The notes beneath the pieces were generated by a model. That model was not told where the DNA came from. It ran no database searches and saw only the letters and a list, made by a program, of their open reading frames with translations. Both the position numbers and the translations under genes were made by a program. Of a DNA stretch of 64,000 nucleotides, positions 1 through 8,921 are shown in pieces. Position 1 is the stretch's first letter. Each line of letters begins with the position of its first letter. The stretch comes from Peristeroidobacter soli (lineage in GTDB: Bacteria > Pseudomonadota > Gammaproteobacteria > Steroidobacterales > Steroidobacteraceae), in the NCBI RefSeq assembly GCF_004138485.1, contig NZ_RYEV01000004.1, forward strand, positions 742,803 through 806,802, in the 5' to 3' direction.

Positions 1-112
1 TGTCCTTGATGTCCTGTTCGAAAGTGGGGTTCGGCGTGTCGTCACAGCCGCTCAGGCCCGTCAATAGCAGGCCGACGCCGCACACCAGACTCAGGTGCTT
101 GCGCTCCATCAT
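1..112 (-). CDS. Lipoprotein, N-terminal fragment (cut by window edge)
   Basis: Only the first 37 codons lie in the window. They encode a short basic start, a hydrophobic stretch and a lipobox ending LTGLSGC, so the product is a lipoprotein with Cys about 23 residues in. The sequence after it (CDDTPNPTFEQDIKD) is acidic. A good Shine-Dalgarno AGGAG lies 7 bases before the first of two adjacent ATG codons. The gene follows the M16 peptidase gene on the same strand and may share its transcript. FEQDIK resembles the start of some c-type cytochrome lipoproteins, but too little is present to assign a function. Confidence 0.75.
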   Translation of the reverse strand, partial: MMERKHLSLVCGVGLLLTGLSGCDDTPNPTFEQDIKD

Positions 113-176
113 CGTGATCTCCTGTTCGATTCGATTCGCGCTCAGTGAACGAGCGGCGCAGCAGAGCGCCGCAACG

Positions 177-2924
177 TCAGTACAGCGCCTCGCCGTCCGA
201 GGAGATGACGTGTCGAGACCCGAATTCGAGGTCCCGCAGCTGTGGCTCGATCTTCTGCAGATCTCCGGTGACGATCCACACCATGCGTTCGGGAGTCAGC
301 ATCGAGGCCAGAGTGGCATTCACCCGCTCGACGTTCAGCGCCGCGAGACGCTCCGGATACGCGCTCCAGTATTCCGGCGTGCGTTCCTTGCGAATCAGAT
401 ACTCGATGGCGTTCTGCAAACCGCCGAGGCTGCCGATGCCGGTGCCGAAACGCAGCATCTCGGTACGTGCCACGCGCGCGAACTCTTCCTGACTCACCGG
501 TCGTGCGCCAACGATGTCGCGCAGCTCGCGTTGAATCTCCATCACGCTCAGCGCAGTCTTGTCGATCTGCACCGGCGCACTCACATGGAACGGCCGCGGT
601 CCCAGCATCGCGCTGAAGGAGGAGCGCACACCGTAAGTCCAGTTCTTGTCCTCGCGCAGATTGATATTCAGACGCGAGCCGAACTCACCGCCCAGCACCA
701 TGTGGGCAATCTTCACCGGCAAGGAAACGTCGTCTTCCATGAACGGCAGCACCGTCGCGGCCCGGATGATGGCTTGCGGCGTATCCGGCTTGTCGATGAG
801 ATACAGCGACGATGCGAGCGGCGCAGCGGCTGCCGGCACGGGCGGCGATGCACGCCACTCCGACGAGCGCCACTGCCCCAGACAACGTTCCAGCTTGGGC
901 TTGATCTCCGACATCGTCGTGTCACCGACGACCAGCAGCACCGCGCCTTCCGTCCGGAACCAGCGCGAGTAGCAACGCTGCACCGAATCGCGATCGAGTC
1001 GAGATACATGCGATGCCACTCCGAAACCCGACATCGGCCGGCGATACGGATGGCCGCGCTCGAACAGCAGTCCTGGCTGTACGCGAGAGCCCGCCGATTC
1101 AGGCGTGGCCGCTTCCTGCGCGATCACCTCCAGGATTCGCTCCCGTTCCCGGACCAGGTGACTCTCGGCGAAGTGCGGACGCAGAATCAGATCGCCCAGC
1201 AACTCCAGCGCAGGGTCCAGCTGCCCCTTCAAGGTCGACATCCCGATCCCGGAGGCTTCGAAGTTGGTGTTGACCGAAATCTGTGCACCGATGCGACGAC
1301 GTGCCTCGGAGAACTCGAAGGCATCGCGCAAGCCCGAGCCCTGCGTCATGAGTGCGGCCGTCAACCGCATCGAGCCCAGCGCATCGGCCGGATCGTCGAC
1401 CAAGCCGTCCTTCAACATCACACCGATATTGACCAGCGGCAATTCATGGCGCTCCGCCAGCACGATCCGGATGCCGTTCGACAGCGTCTCGTGCTGAAGC
1501 TCGGGAAGCGTGACGCGGGCACGCGTGCCGATCGCGGGAATGCTGGAGCGATCGATTTCCTTGCCGGTCGCGCGCAACGTCGGGAACGGCACGACCTGCA
1601 GGACATACAAACCATCGGACAGCCAGCGTTGCGCCGCGTCTCGAATCGATTCGCAGGTCGCCTCGCGCACCCACTGCAGACCGAGCCGATACAGATCCGG
1701 CCGCTGTACGCGCACTTCATTGCTCGCCAGCATGGCGGCGATATTTGAAACACTGTCCAGCCCGCGGATGAAGTTCGACAGCTCTTGCGTGCGCACGCGC
1801 TCCAGTTCATCGGCTGTCGGCCCTTCGATCAGGAAACGTTCCAGCTCCTCGCGGATCGCCTGCTCCACGGCTTCCAGCGCCACGCCGCCCTTCACGGTGG
1901 CGGTGATGGAAAACTGTCCCGCGATCGTGCTGGCCGACACGCCAGCTTTGATACCGGAGACGAGCCCCAGCTCATGAACCAGACGTCGGTGCAACCGCGA
2001 GGACGTGCCGCTGCTCAGGACCTGCGCCGCCAGATCCAGCAACGTCACATCGAGCTCACCGGTCTGCGGCGTGTTCCAGACCATATACACGCGCGCCTGC
2101 GAAACGCGATCTTCGAGTGTCTCCCGCTTCACGCCCGTCATCTTGGCGATCCAAGCTCGGGATCTCAGCAGCGGCGGTCCCGGCGGGATGGCGCCGAAAT
2201 ATTCGTTGGCCTTGTGCCTGGCCGTCTCGGCATCGATGTCACCCGCCAGCACCAGCACCGCGTTCGACGGGCCGTAGTAAGTCTTGAACCACGCCTTCAC
2301 GTCATCCAGCGTTGCCGACTGGATGTCTTCCATCGAGCCGATGGTGGTGTGTGCGTACGGATGGCCGAGAGGATACGTGCCGCGCACGATGCAATCGTGC
2401 ACCAGGCCGTACGGCCCACCCTCGGTCTGACGCTTTTCGTTCTGAACCACGCCACGCTGAACATCCAGCGTCTGCTGACTGATGGTTTCGTAGAAATGTC
2501 CCATGCGATCCGATTCGGCGAACAGCGCGTAGTCGAGCGCTTCGGTCGGCACGGTCTGGTAATAGTTGGTGCGGTCGCGATTGGTGGTGCCGTTGAGATG
2601 GGTGGCACCGGCGCCGAGCATGTTGCTCAGGTACAAGCCGGGAAAATGCTTGCTGCCGCCGAACATCAAATGTTCGAATAGATGCGCGAAACCGGTCTTG
2701 CCGGCGGGCTCTTCCTTGGCGCCGACGCGATACCACACCGCAACGGTCACCGTCGGGGCGCGACGATTCTCGTGCACGATGACGGTGAGGCCGTTGTCGA
2801 GCTGAAACTTCTCGTAGGGAATGATCACGTCGTCGGCGACCACACCGGCGGCTCCGGCGGGCGCCGTGCCTGCTTCATTCGATTCGGGAGCCAGCTCGGG
2901 CGACAGGGAATTGCGTGGGGTCAC
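177..2924 (-). CDS. M16 family zinc metallopeptidase, two-repeat (pitrilysin/PqqL-like)
   Basis: The protein has 915 residues with the inverted zinc motif HLFEH at about residues 81-85 and the third ligand Glu in QNEKRQ near residue 163, the spacing expected for M16 peptidases. The C-terminal half (about 480-915) is a second M16-like fold that lacks HxxEH, as usual for the non-catalytic repeat. The start is GTG, preceded by a purine-rich GGAAGAGAGAAAG. No signal peptide is visible from this start, so the location is uncertain: most bacterial two-repeat relatives are exported. It probably degrades peptides. The downstream lipoprotein gene is close enough to be co-transcribed. Confidence 0.92.
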   Translation of the reverse strand: MTPRNSLSPELAPESNEAGTAPAGAAGVVADDVIIPYEKFQLDNGLTVIVHENRRAPTVTVAVWYRVGAKEEPAGKTGFAHLFEHLMFGGSKHFPGLYLSNMLGAGATHLNGTTNRDRTNYYQTVPTEALDYALFAESDRMGHFYETISQQTLDVQRGVVQNEKRQTEGGPYGLVHDCIVRGTYPLGHPYAHTTIGSMEDIQSATLDDVKAWFKTYYGPSNAVLVLAGDIDAETARHKANEYFGAIPPGPPLLRSRAWIAKMTGVKRETLEDRVSQARVYMVWNTPQTGELDVTLLDLAAQVLSSGTSSRLHRRLVHELGLVSGIKAGVSASTIAGQFSITATVKGGVALEAVEQAIREELERFLIEGPTADELERVRTQELSNFIRGLDSVSNIAAMLASNEVRVQRPDLYRLGLQWVREATCESIRDAAQRWLSDGLYVLQVVPFPTLRATGKEIDRSSIPAIGTRARVTLPELQHETLSNGIRIVLAERHELPLVNIGVMLKDGLVDDPADALGSMRLTAALMTQGSGLRDAFEFSEARRRIGAQISVNTNFEASGIGMSTLKGQLDPALELLGDLILRPHFAESHLVRERERILEVIAQEAATPESAGSRVQPGLLFERGHPYRRPMSGFGVASHVSRLDRDSVQRCYSRWFRTEGAVLLVVGDTTMSEIKPKLERCLGQWRSSEWRASPPVPAAAAPLASSLYLIDKPDTPQAIIRAATVLPFMEDDVSLPVKIAHMVLGGEFGSRLNINLREDKNWTYGVRSSFSAMLGPRPFHVSAPVQIDKTALSVMEIQRELRDIVGARPVSQEEFARVARTEMLRFGTGIGSLGGLQNAIEYLIRKERTPEYWSAYPERLAALNVERVNATLASMLTPERMVWIVTGDLQKIEPQLRDLEFGSRHVISSDGEALY

Positions 2925-2994
2925 TGACTTTCTCTCTTCCGAAACGTCAACCGTAAGCGCTGCGCCGCCGGTGCGCTTCCCCCCAAAGCAGGAA

Positions 2995-3954
2995 TCAGCC
3001 CGGGTTGTCCGGACGCATGCCGCGCGGCCGCTGCGGGCGATTCATGCCCTGACGCTGCAAGCTGGTCTGCCAGGTCTGGATCTCGCTGATCTGCCGGTGT
3101 TGTTCGGAGCTGAGGATGGACGTGGCCCGGGCCAGCACGCGGCGATTGAATTGCTCGCGCCACTCCAGGTTGGTCTCGCGTGCCTTGGGATCGTCCCAAT
3201 TCCACTTCGGCTGCGGGAAAGCCGCCTTTTCCTCGGTCATCGCGGCGATCATCTGCTCTTCCTGCTGATCGCTCAGCGCCAGTCCGAACGCATCGAGTTG
3301 CTCGGACAGCTGCTGGACCTGCATGCGCTCGCCCAACGTGGCCTGATAGTCGCTCAGCTTCTGCGCGGTGTTCGCACCGAGCACCGACGCGACCTGTGCC
3401 TGCGTCTGCGTCTGCGCGTCGCGCTGGACCGACTCCATCGCCTCGCGATCCATGCGGCCCTGACCCGAGCTGCGCGCCTGCCGGATTGCTTCGAACTCAC
3501 GCTCCTGCTGGTCGGCCAGCGCGTTGAGCAGCGCTTCGGCCTCGGAGTCCTTCAGGCCGAGTTGTTTGATCAGATCGGCGTAGGCCCGCTTGTTCCCTAC
3601 TTTGTTCATCAACCGCATCATTTCGCGGCCCTGAGTCGTGGCGTAGGGATTCATGCGCTCGCGACGCATGCCCCGGGCCTCGGGCGCCTCGGTTGGAAAT
3701 TCCTGCGCCCCGGACTCGGTGACTCGCGCCCCGGGCAGCACGGTTGCGAGCGCGTTGGGGCCAGCAGTTTCGGTCGAGGTGTCTTCGATGGGCTCGTGCG
3801 CCGGAACGACCGGCACTGCCGTCCGGGCCGTCTCCAGCGCCGCTTCCGCGAGCGCGACCCTCTGGCGCTCGCCTTCGAGCTGGCGCCACAGATAAACGGA
3901 CGTTCCCGCCAGGGCAATGGACGTCGCCGTCAATGCGACCGTGAGGGTTTTCAT
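2995..3954 (-). CDS. Membrane-anchored helical protein, function unknown
   Basis: The product has 319 residues. It starts MKTLTVALTATSIALAG, which looks like a signal anchor, then has a short coiled segment, a Pro/Thr/Glu linker (about 45-95) and a long charged helical region rich in Gln, Glu and Arg. The C-terminus is basic and rich in Pro and Met. The pattern resembles Spy/CpxP-type periplasmic proteins in general character, but no diagnostic motif was recognised. The longer open frame upstream of this ATG reads as low-complexity Arg/Cys-rich sequence and is probably non-coding. No strong ribosome binding site is visible. It precedes the M16 peptidase gene by about 70 bases and may form an operon with it. 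Confidence 0.7.
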   Translation of the reverse strand: MKTLTVALTATSIALAGTSVYLWRQLEGERQRVALAEAALETARTAVPVVPAHEPIEDTSTETAGPNALATVLPGARVTESGAQEFPTEAPEARGMRRERMNPYATTQGREMMRLMNKVGNKRAYADLIKQLGLKDSEAEALLNALADQQEREFEAIRQARSSGQGRMDREAMESVQRDAQTQTQAQVASVLGANTAQKLSDYQATLGERMQVQQLSEQLDAFGLALSDQQEEQMIAAMTEEKAAFPQPKWNWDDPKARETNLEWREQFNRRVLARATSILSSEQHRQISEIQTWQTSLQRQGMNRPQRPRGMRPDNPG

Positions 3955-4148
3955 TGGAGCGTAACGAGCGGCTGTGCCAAAGACCGCAATTGTAGCGGGT
4001 AAAGAAGGAGCGCGCCGCACACCCACGGCGCGCTCCAGGATTGTCGATGAACACCGATGAACACCGACAACTCTCGCAGGAACGGTCAGGTCGCTCGACT
4101 CGTTTGGAATGCAGAACGAGCAGGACTCGCGCGATCCGCAATGTCGCG

Positions 4149-5771
4149 CTAGGAAACAGCCGCCCGATACTTCACCGCCAGATCCGCGGTGGCGACCAAT
4201 CGACTGTTCGCCCAGCACAGATCGCGCACGGCATCCAGATACAACCCGGCAGCCGACACGCCCTCGCCTCGCCCCGAACAAATGGCGTCGAAGTGCCGGC
4301 GCGCGACCTGACGTTCGATCTGTCTGAAATTCTCACTGTCCTTGAGCAACTGCCGGGCGGCCTTCACGTCCGTGTACATGAACACGACGATGGACAGCTG
4401 CAAATGCTCCCGCAACGAATCGTAGAGCTGCTCGATCACCGACAGCTCGTCTTCCGACAGGCTCACCTGGCGCTTGATACGTTTGCTGGCCCGCTTCATC
4501 AGCAGTTGACCGAGCACGTCGCCGATGTGCTCCAGATTCACAGCAAAGGTGAGGATGGTCTGCGCTCGCAGGCGTTCGCGTTGTGACAAAGGCTGGCCGC
4601 CGACGCCGGCGAGATAGCGCTGGATGCTCTCGTGCAGCGAGTCCAGCGTGTCGTCCAGGGCTCGCACATCGGTGATTCGATCGCGGTCGTTGCTGGCAAA
4701 GATACCGCGCGAACGATCCAGCATCTCCACGACGATATCGGCCATGCGCAGCGCCTCGCGCTCCGCCTTGGTCAACGCCACGGTCGCAGGCTCCGCATCG
4801 CGACCGTGCAAATATCTCGGCAACGTCGGATCGTCGGCACGCACCCGCTCCGGAAACATCCTCGTGAGCTGACGCGCGATGACGGGCACCACCGGCAGGA
4901 ACAGCAGCGCCACGGCCAGATTGAAGATCGTATGGAAGTTGAATACGACCCGCTGCGTGCTGCCGCCGAGCGAGTCGATCCATAGATCGGAGAACATCAG
5001 TGCCGGCCAGGCCAGCGCGCAACCGATGAGCCGCGTCAGGATATTTGCGGACGCGAGTCGCAAGGCGTCGATCTGAGCGGACCGGCTGTACAGCAGCGGA
5101 TTGAGCGCCGTGCCCAGGTTCGCACCGAGCACCATCGCGAGCGCCGCCTGACTCGACAGCTCATCCACCTGCGCCAGCGACACGATCAGCAGAATGGCTG
5201 CGATGCTCGAATGAGACAGCCAGGCAAACGCAGCACTCGCCAGCAACGCGGCCGCCGGCTCGCTGCTCATGGAATGCATGACCAGCTGAAACGTGGGCGA
5301 CTGCGACATCGGCGCCAGCGCCGCCGACAATCCATGGACCGAGAACAAGCCGATGCCGAGCGCGATGAGCACGCGCCCGAGATCACGGGTCGAGGCAAGC
5401 TTCCCTTGGCGGAAGATCACGAAGCCGGCCAGCGCGAACAGCGGTGCGATCTCGATGGACAGGAAAGAGAACGATTGCGCGATGAACGTCGTGCCGACAT
5501 TGGCACCGAGCGCCGCCGCGATGCCGACACCGAGCGGGATCAGGCCCTGCGAGGTCCACGACGCCAGCGCCAGGATGGCGGTCGTGCTGCTTTGAAGAAC
5601 CGTCGTGGCTGCCGCGCCCACCGCGAAACTGCGCAGCGCCCGATCGTTGCCACGATTCATGAGGCGACGGATCTGCGCACCCCAGGACCGATCGACACTG
5701 CGCTGGAGCATTTGCAGGCTCCAGAGCAGCAGACAGACGTGGCCGACCAATGTCAGCAGCGCATGGATCAT
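4149..5771 (-). CDS. Na/Pi cotransporter family protein with C-terminal PhoU-like domain
   Basis: This 540-residue inner-membrane protein has two inverted Na/Pi-cotransporter repeats. The first carries the signature VLQSSTTAILAL followed by GANVGTT. The second has SHSSIAAI and GANLGTAL, so the Gln of the canonical QSS is His in repeat two. A hydrophobic transport region (about 1-310) is followed by a soluble helical tail (about 330-540) of the PhoU type, with the helix NLEHIGDVLGQLL. Related proteins import or export phosphate with sodium. It lies 95 bases downstream of a fecR gene, behind a terminator-like hairpin, so it is probably transcribed separately. The Pst genes of this window are 18 kb away. 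Confidence 0.9.
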   Translation of the reverse strand: MIHALLTLVGHVCLLLWSLQMLQRSVDRSWGAQIRRLMNRGNDRALRSFAVGAAATTVLQSSTTAILALASWTSQGLIPLGVGIAAALGANVGTTFIAQSFSFLSIEIAPLFALAGFVIFRQGKLASTRDLGRVLIALGIGLFSVHGLSAALAPMSQSPTFQLVMHSMSSEPAAALLASAAFAWLSHSSIAAILLIVSLAQVDELSSQAALAMVLGANLGTALNPLLYSRSAQIDALRLASANILTRLIGCALAWPALMFSDLWIDSLGGSTQRVVFNFHTIFNLAVALLFLPVVPVIARQLTRMFPERVRADDPTLPRYLHGRDAEPATVALTKAEREALRMADIVVEMLDRSRGIFASNDRDRITDVRALDDTLDSLHESIQRYLAGVGGQPLSQRERLRAQTILTFAVNLEHIGDVLGQLLMKRASKRIKRQVSLSEDELSVIEQLYDSLREHLQLSIVVFMYTDVKAARQLLKDSENFRQIERQVARRHFDAICSGRGEGVSAAGLYLDAVRDLCWANSRLVATADLAVKYRAAVS

Positions 5772-5850
5772 CCAACCAGTTTAGAGATACACGCCGCTGA
5801 CTGTATCCATCGAAAGCAGGAATCAGAACCGGCGCCGCAAGCAGCCGCAA

Positions 5851-5867
5851 AGCGCCCGGCGGGCGCT
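5851..5867 (-). terminator. Hairpin overlapping the fecR stop codon, possible terminator
   Basis: A perfect 7-bp GC-rich stem (AGCGCCC / GGGCGCT) with a 3-base loop overlaps the fecR stop codon. On the minus strand it is followed by TTTGCGG, a short rather than full T-tract, so intrinsic termination is plausible but weak. Confidence 0.4.
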
Positions 5868-6886
5868 CAGCGAATGACGGTGACGAACCCGTAGCGATGC
5901 AGCTCGATGGGCTGCGAATCGGTCAGCGCCGCCAGCCAGTCGTCGATGTGAGCCAGATCGATCACCGCGTTCACGCGACGCGAACCGACGGCGTCGTTGG
6001 TGACGACGAACATGCCCGGGTGATACCGGTCGAGCTCGCTGATGACTTGCGACAACGGCTGGTCTTCGATGATGAGCCGGCCGCGACGCCAGGCCAGTTG
6101 CGAGTGCGAGTCGATGGCTTGCGCTTCGCGCAGCACCGCGCCGTTGAAGCGCACCTGCTGATTGGGCGTCAGCACGACGAAATCGACGCCCGCGCGAACT
6201 TCGACACGGCCGCGCTCGACCGTGACGAGCAATTGATCGCCGTCCTTGCGCACCGAGAACGCAGTGCCGAGCACGCGCACCTCGCCCTCGCCCGCTCTGA
6301 CGATGAAAGGCAGGTCGGGATTGTGAGCAACGTCGAAGAAGGCTTCGCCACGCGCCAGCACGACGCGACGCTCGAGCGCGCTGTACTGTACGTCGATGGC
6401 CGTGTCGGTGTTGAGCGTGACGGTCGAGTTGTCCGCCAGCTTGATCTGCTCCTGCCGGCCGGTCGCGGTGACGTAGTCGTGACGCCAGTCGTGCAGCGAT
6501 TGGTAAGCGACACCCGCGCCCAGCAGCAGCGATGCCGCCAGGGCGAAATAGCGAAACATGCTGGAGCGGCGCGACGGCGCTTCGACCGCCTTCTTGGCAA
6601 CGGGAGCAGCGGGCGGGGCTTCTTCCTGAGGCTCGACCAGCACGCCTTCGAGCGACGCCCAGAGCTGGCGCGCATTACGCAATGCTGCCCGATGCTCGGG
6701 GCTTTGATTCGACCAGCGTTCGAACTGTGCTCTTTCGGCAGCATTCGCCTCACCGGAAGTGAGACGTACCAGCCAGCGAATCGCCTCTTCTTCCAGGGGC
6801 GAAACCGCGGGCTCCGGTAGATCGTCGAACTCGTCGTCCTTGTGATTGGAGGGCATGCTCCTGAAACGAGCGACACGCTCCCCCAC
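5867..6886 (-). CDS. FecR-family anti-sigma regulator 1
   Basis: The product has 339 residues from a GTG start. It has an N-terminal cytoplasmic DUF4880-like helical region (EEEAIRWLVRLTSGEAN) that binds the sigma factor, one membrane segment (FALAASLLLGAGVAY) and a periplasmic FecR domain (GRQEQIKLADNSTVTLN, then RGEAFFDVAH and VLGTAFSVR). The C-terminal part resembles the FecR region that contacts the receptor STN domain. An ATG ten codons downstream (position 6856, MPSNHKDD) is also possible, but its AGGAG is only one base away. It follows the sigma gene by 29 bases. Unlike the other two pairs here, no receptor gene follows. Confidence 0.9.
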   Translation of the reverse strand: MGERVARFRSMPSNHKDDEFDDLPEPAVSPLEEEAIRWLVRLTSGEANAAERAQFERWSNQSPEHRAALRNARQLWASLEGVLVEPQEEAPPAAPVAKKAVEAPSRRSSMFRYFALAASLLLGAGVAYQSLHDWRHDYVTATGRQEQIKLADNSTVTLNTDTAIDVQYSALERRVVLARGEAFFDVAHNPDLPFIVRAGEGEVRVLGTAFSVRKDGDQLLVTVERGRVEVRAGVDFVVLTPNQQVRFNGAVLREAQAIDSHSQLAWRRGRLIIEDQPLSQVISELDRYHPGMFVVTNDAVGSRRVNAVIDLAHIDDWLAALTDSQPIELHRYGFVTVIR

Positions 6887-6915
6887 CGCAATGAAAGTGG
6901 AGCGATATTAGCGCG

Positions 6916-7428
6916 TTAGTGGGTCTGTTGCAGCAACCGGGTCCGGCAGTGCAAGAGCGCCCGTACCATGTATTTTTCCACCAGACTGACCGACACGCCG
7001 AGCCTGGTGGCGATCTCGGCGTGAGTCATTCCCTCGACACGGCTCAAGAACAGCACTTCCCGGCATTTCGGCGGCAGCTCGGTCAAAGCCGACTCGATGA
7101 CGCGCATCTGGTCACCATTGATCACGCTTTGCGCCGGATCGCTCTCCACCCCTTCGAACAACATCGCCAGCCCCGACAGGATCTCGGCGCGCCGACCCTC
7201 CACCCGGAAGTGATCGGTGGCGGCATTGGTCGCCATACGCAACAGGTAACGCCGTGCCTCTTCTTCGTTCGGCAACTCCGCGGCCACCCGCTGCACGCGG
7301 AAATACATGTCCTGTGCCAGATCGGCCGCGGTCTGCGGACAGCCGACACGGCTGGCCAGAATCCGCTCGATCTGGGCGCGTAGTCCGATGAATACATCCA
7401 TCAGCTCGCCATGGCTCAACGCCGTCAT
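6916..7428 (-). CDS. ECF sigma factor, FecI-like, 1
   Basis: The protein has 170 residues with sigma-70 region 2 (ADLAQDMYFRVQRV, then ARRYLLRMATNAATDHFR) and region 4 (LPPKCREVLFLSRVEGMTHAEIATRLGVSVSLVEKYM), the layout of iron-starvation ECF factors. The start at 7428 (MTALSHGEL) was chosen because GGGAG lies 8 bases upstream. The longer open frame adds a poorly supported 16 residues. It is expected to be held by FecR 1 encoded just downstream and to direct transcription of a receptor operon. It lies downstream of tonB, beyond a 296-base gap and a strong hairpin. Confidence 0.92.
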   Translation of the reverse strand: MTALSHGELMDVFIGLRAQIERILASRVGCPQTAADLAQDMYFRVQRVAAELPNEEEARRYLLRMATNAATDHFRVEGRRAEILSGLAMLFEGVESDPAQSVINGDQMRVIESALTELPPKCREVLFLSRVEGMTHAEIATRLGVSVSLVEKYMVRALLHCRTRLLQQTH

Positions 7429-7683
7429 CACTGATGCTCCCACCAATCTCGACAAGCCAGTTTGCACGCGGAACATTACAACTGTGTGAGCGCTGCAACA
7501 GCGGTGCCGCTACAACGTCGAATCACAGCAGATCCCTACTTTGGTCGGGATCGACGCTTCCTTCGGGGATTTTTTGGCGGATGTTGTGCGGGTCCCCCTG
7601 CGGCTGAACGTTTTATGACCGTGACCGAACCACCAAGGTGGTGCGTGGAGCCAGGTCCGTTGGCCGGTGCTGGTGCAAATGGA

Positions 7684-7709
7684 ACGTCGCCGATTCCGCT
7701 CGGCGACGT
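7684..7709 (-). terminator. Strong hairpin downstream of tonB
   Basis: There is a perfect 10-bp stem (ACGTCGCCGA / TCGGCGACGT) around a 6-base loop, 16 bases past the tonB stop codon. No T-tract follows on the minus strand, so it may be an RNA-stabilising hairpin rather than a classical intrinsic terminator. The rest of the gap (7429-7683) should carry the promoter for the sigma gene, but no convincing -35/-10 pair was identified. Confidence 0.45.
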
Positions 7710-7724
7710 CAAGAGCAACAGCGA

Positions 7725-8489
7725 TCAGTTGTGCGCCACTTTGCGCAGGAAGAACTCTACGGGAACGACCAGTTCGAGCCGCTCGCCCTCGACTTCAGCG
7801 GGCGGCGGCGGCAACGGTGACGAACGTTCGATCAACGCCGACACTTCCTGATCGAGCAGCGCGTAACCACGGCTGCGTTCGATCGCGAACTCCAGGACCT
7901 TGCCGACGCGGTCCATGGCGAATCTCACATAAATCACATCCTCCTGACGGCGCCGCTGCGCCTGGCCCGGATAACGTTTGTTACGTTCCAGGTGCGCGAG
8001 CAAGGTGCTCTCCCAGGTGCGTTCGGCATTCTGGGCCACCGCATCGGTCGCGCCTTCGGTCGGCGCGGCCGGATTGTCCTTGGTCGGGGAGGTGAAGGTC
8101 GGTAACGACGCGGTCATCTCGGCGGGATCCGCCTCGCTGACTTCCTCCTCGTCCTTGGGTTCTTCCTTGGCGACGGCGAATTCCGGTGGCACCTCGGTCT
8201 TTACTTCCGGCGGCTGCTCGAACTTCGGTTCTTCACGCAACGGTTCGGGCTTGGGCTGCGGCCGCGCTTCGACCTGTGGCGGCCCGGGCGGAATCTCGGT
8301 CGGCGGGATCGGCGGTGCCGCCGGCTCGGGCGCGAGCTCGACCACCATCGCAGCCTGATCGGGCTGCGCCTGGGCGAAGTTGAGCTCGAGCATGAAGCCC
8401 GCCACGATCGCCACGTGACCGGCGCCGACCAGCAGCACGCTGCCGCTCCAGCGGTTGAAATCCTTGCGTCGATCGAATTCCAGCATCAT
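7725..8489 (-). CDS. tonB: TonB energy transducer
   Basis: The product has 254 residues: a short cytoplasmic start, one membrane anchor (VLLVGAGHVAIVAGFMLEL), a long Pro/Glu/Lys-rich periplasmic spacer (about 50-150) and a C-terminal TonB domain (about 165-254) with the typical YPGQAQRRRQEDVIYVRF segment. It couples the ExbB/ExbD proton channel to outer-membrane receptors. The start overlaps the exbD stop by four bases, and the exbB-exbD-tonB order is translationally tight. Receptor genes lie immediately upstream on the same strand, so this is the likely energiser of receptors 1 and 2. Confidence 0.93.
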   Translation of the reverse strand: MMLEFDRRKDFNRWSGSVLLVGAGHVAIVAGFMLELNFAQAQPDQAAMVVELAPEPAAPPIPPTEIPPGPPQVEARPQPKPEPLREEPKFEQPPEVKTEVPPEFAVAKEEPKDEEEVSEADPAEMTASLPTFTSPTKDNPAAPTEGATDAVAQNAERTWESTLLAHLERNKRYPGQAQRRRQEDVIYVRFAMDRVGKVLEFAIERSRGYALLDQEVSALIERSSPLPPPPAEVEGERLELVVPVEFFLRKVAHN

Positions 8490-8917
8490 GGCGCGGTTCC
8501 CGCCTGACCTTGCATGCCCACCAGCGCGACCTTGGTGAAGCCCGCCTCGCGCAAGCCGTTCATGACGTTCATCAGCTCACCATAAGGCACGGTGCGGTCG
8601 GCCCGCAGAAAGATGCGGCGCTCGGCGCTGCCACCGGTGATCGCTTTCAGTTCCAGACCGAGCGACGGCCGCGCGATCGGCTTCTCGTTCACGCTGAGCG
8701 ACAGGTCCGCCTGCACGCTCAGATACACCGGCTCATCCTGCTTCGGCTGCGGCTGCGCCGTCGACACCGGCAGATCCAACGGCACATCGACGGTGGCCAG
8801 CGGCGCGGCCACCATGAAGATGATCAACAGCACCAGCATCACGTCGATGAAGGGCGTGACGTTGATCTCGTGATTGACCGACAGCTCGCCATTGCCCTTC
8901 GTCAGTTTGAAGGCCAT
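8486..8917 (-). CDS. exbD: ExbD biopolymer transport protein
   Basis: The protein has 143 residues. After a short cytoplasmic start comes the ExbD signature NVTPFIDVMLVLLIIFMVAAP, with the membrane Asp that carries protons, then a periplasmic domain with RADRTVPYGELMNVMNGLREAG. It forms the proton channel with ExbB and energises TonB. It sits four bases after exbB and overlaps tonB. Confidence 0.95.
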   Translation of the reverse strand: MAFKLTKGNGELSVNHEINVTPFIDVMLVLLIIFMVAAPLATVDVPLDLPVSTAQPQPKQDEPVYLSVQADLSLSVNEKPIARPSLGLELKAITGGSAERRIFLRADRTVPYGELMNVMNGLREAGFTKVALVGMQGQAGTAP

Positions 8918-8921
8918 GGCG

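Noticed and set aside
2995-4281. 428-residue reading of the helical anchored protein
   Set aside because: The extra 109 residues upstream of MKTLTVAL are Arg/Cys-rich and lack a ribosome binding site; the signal-anchor start is preferred.
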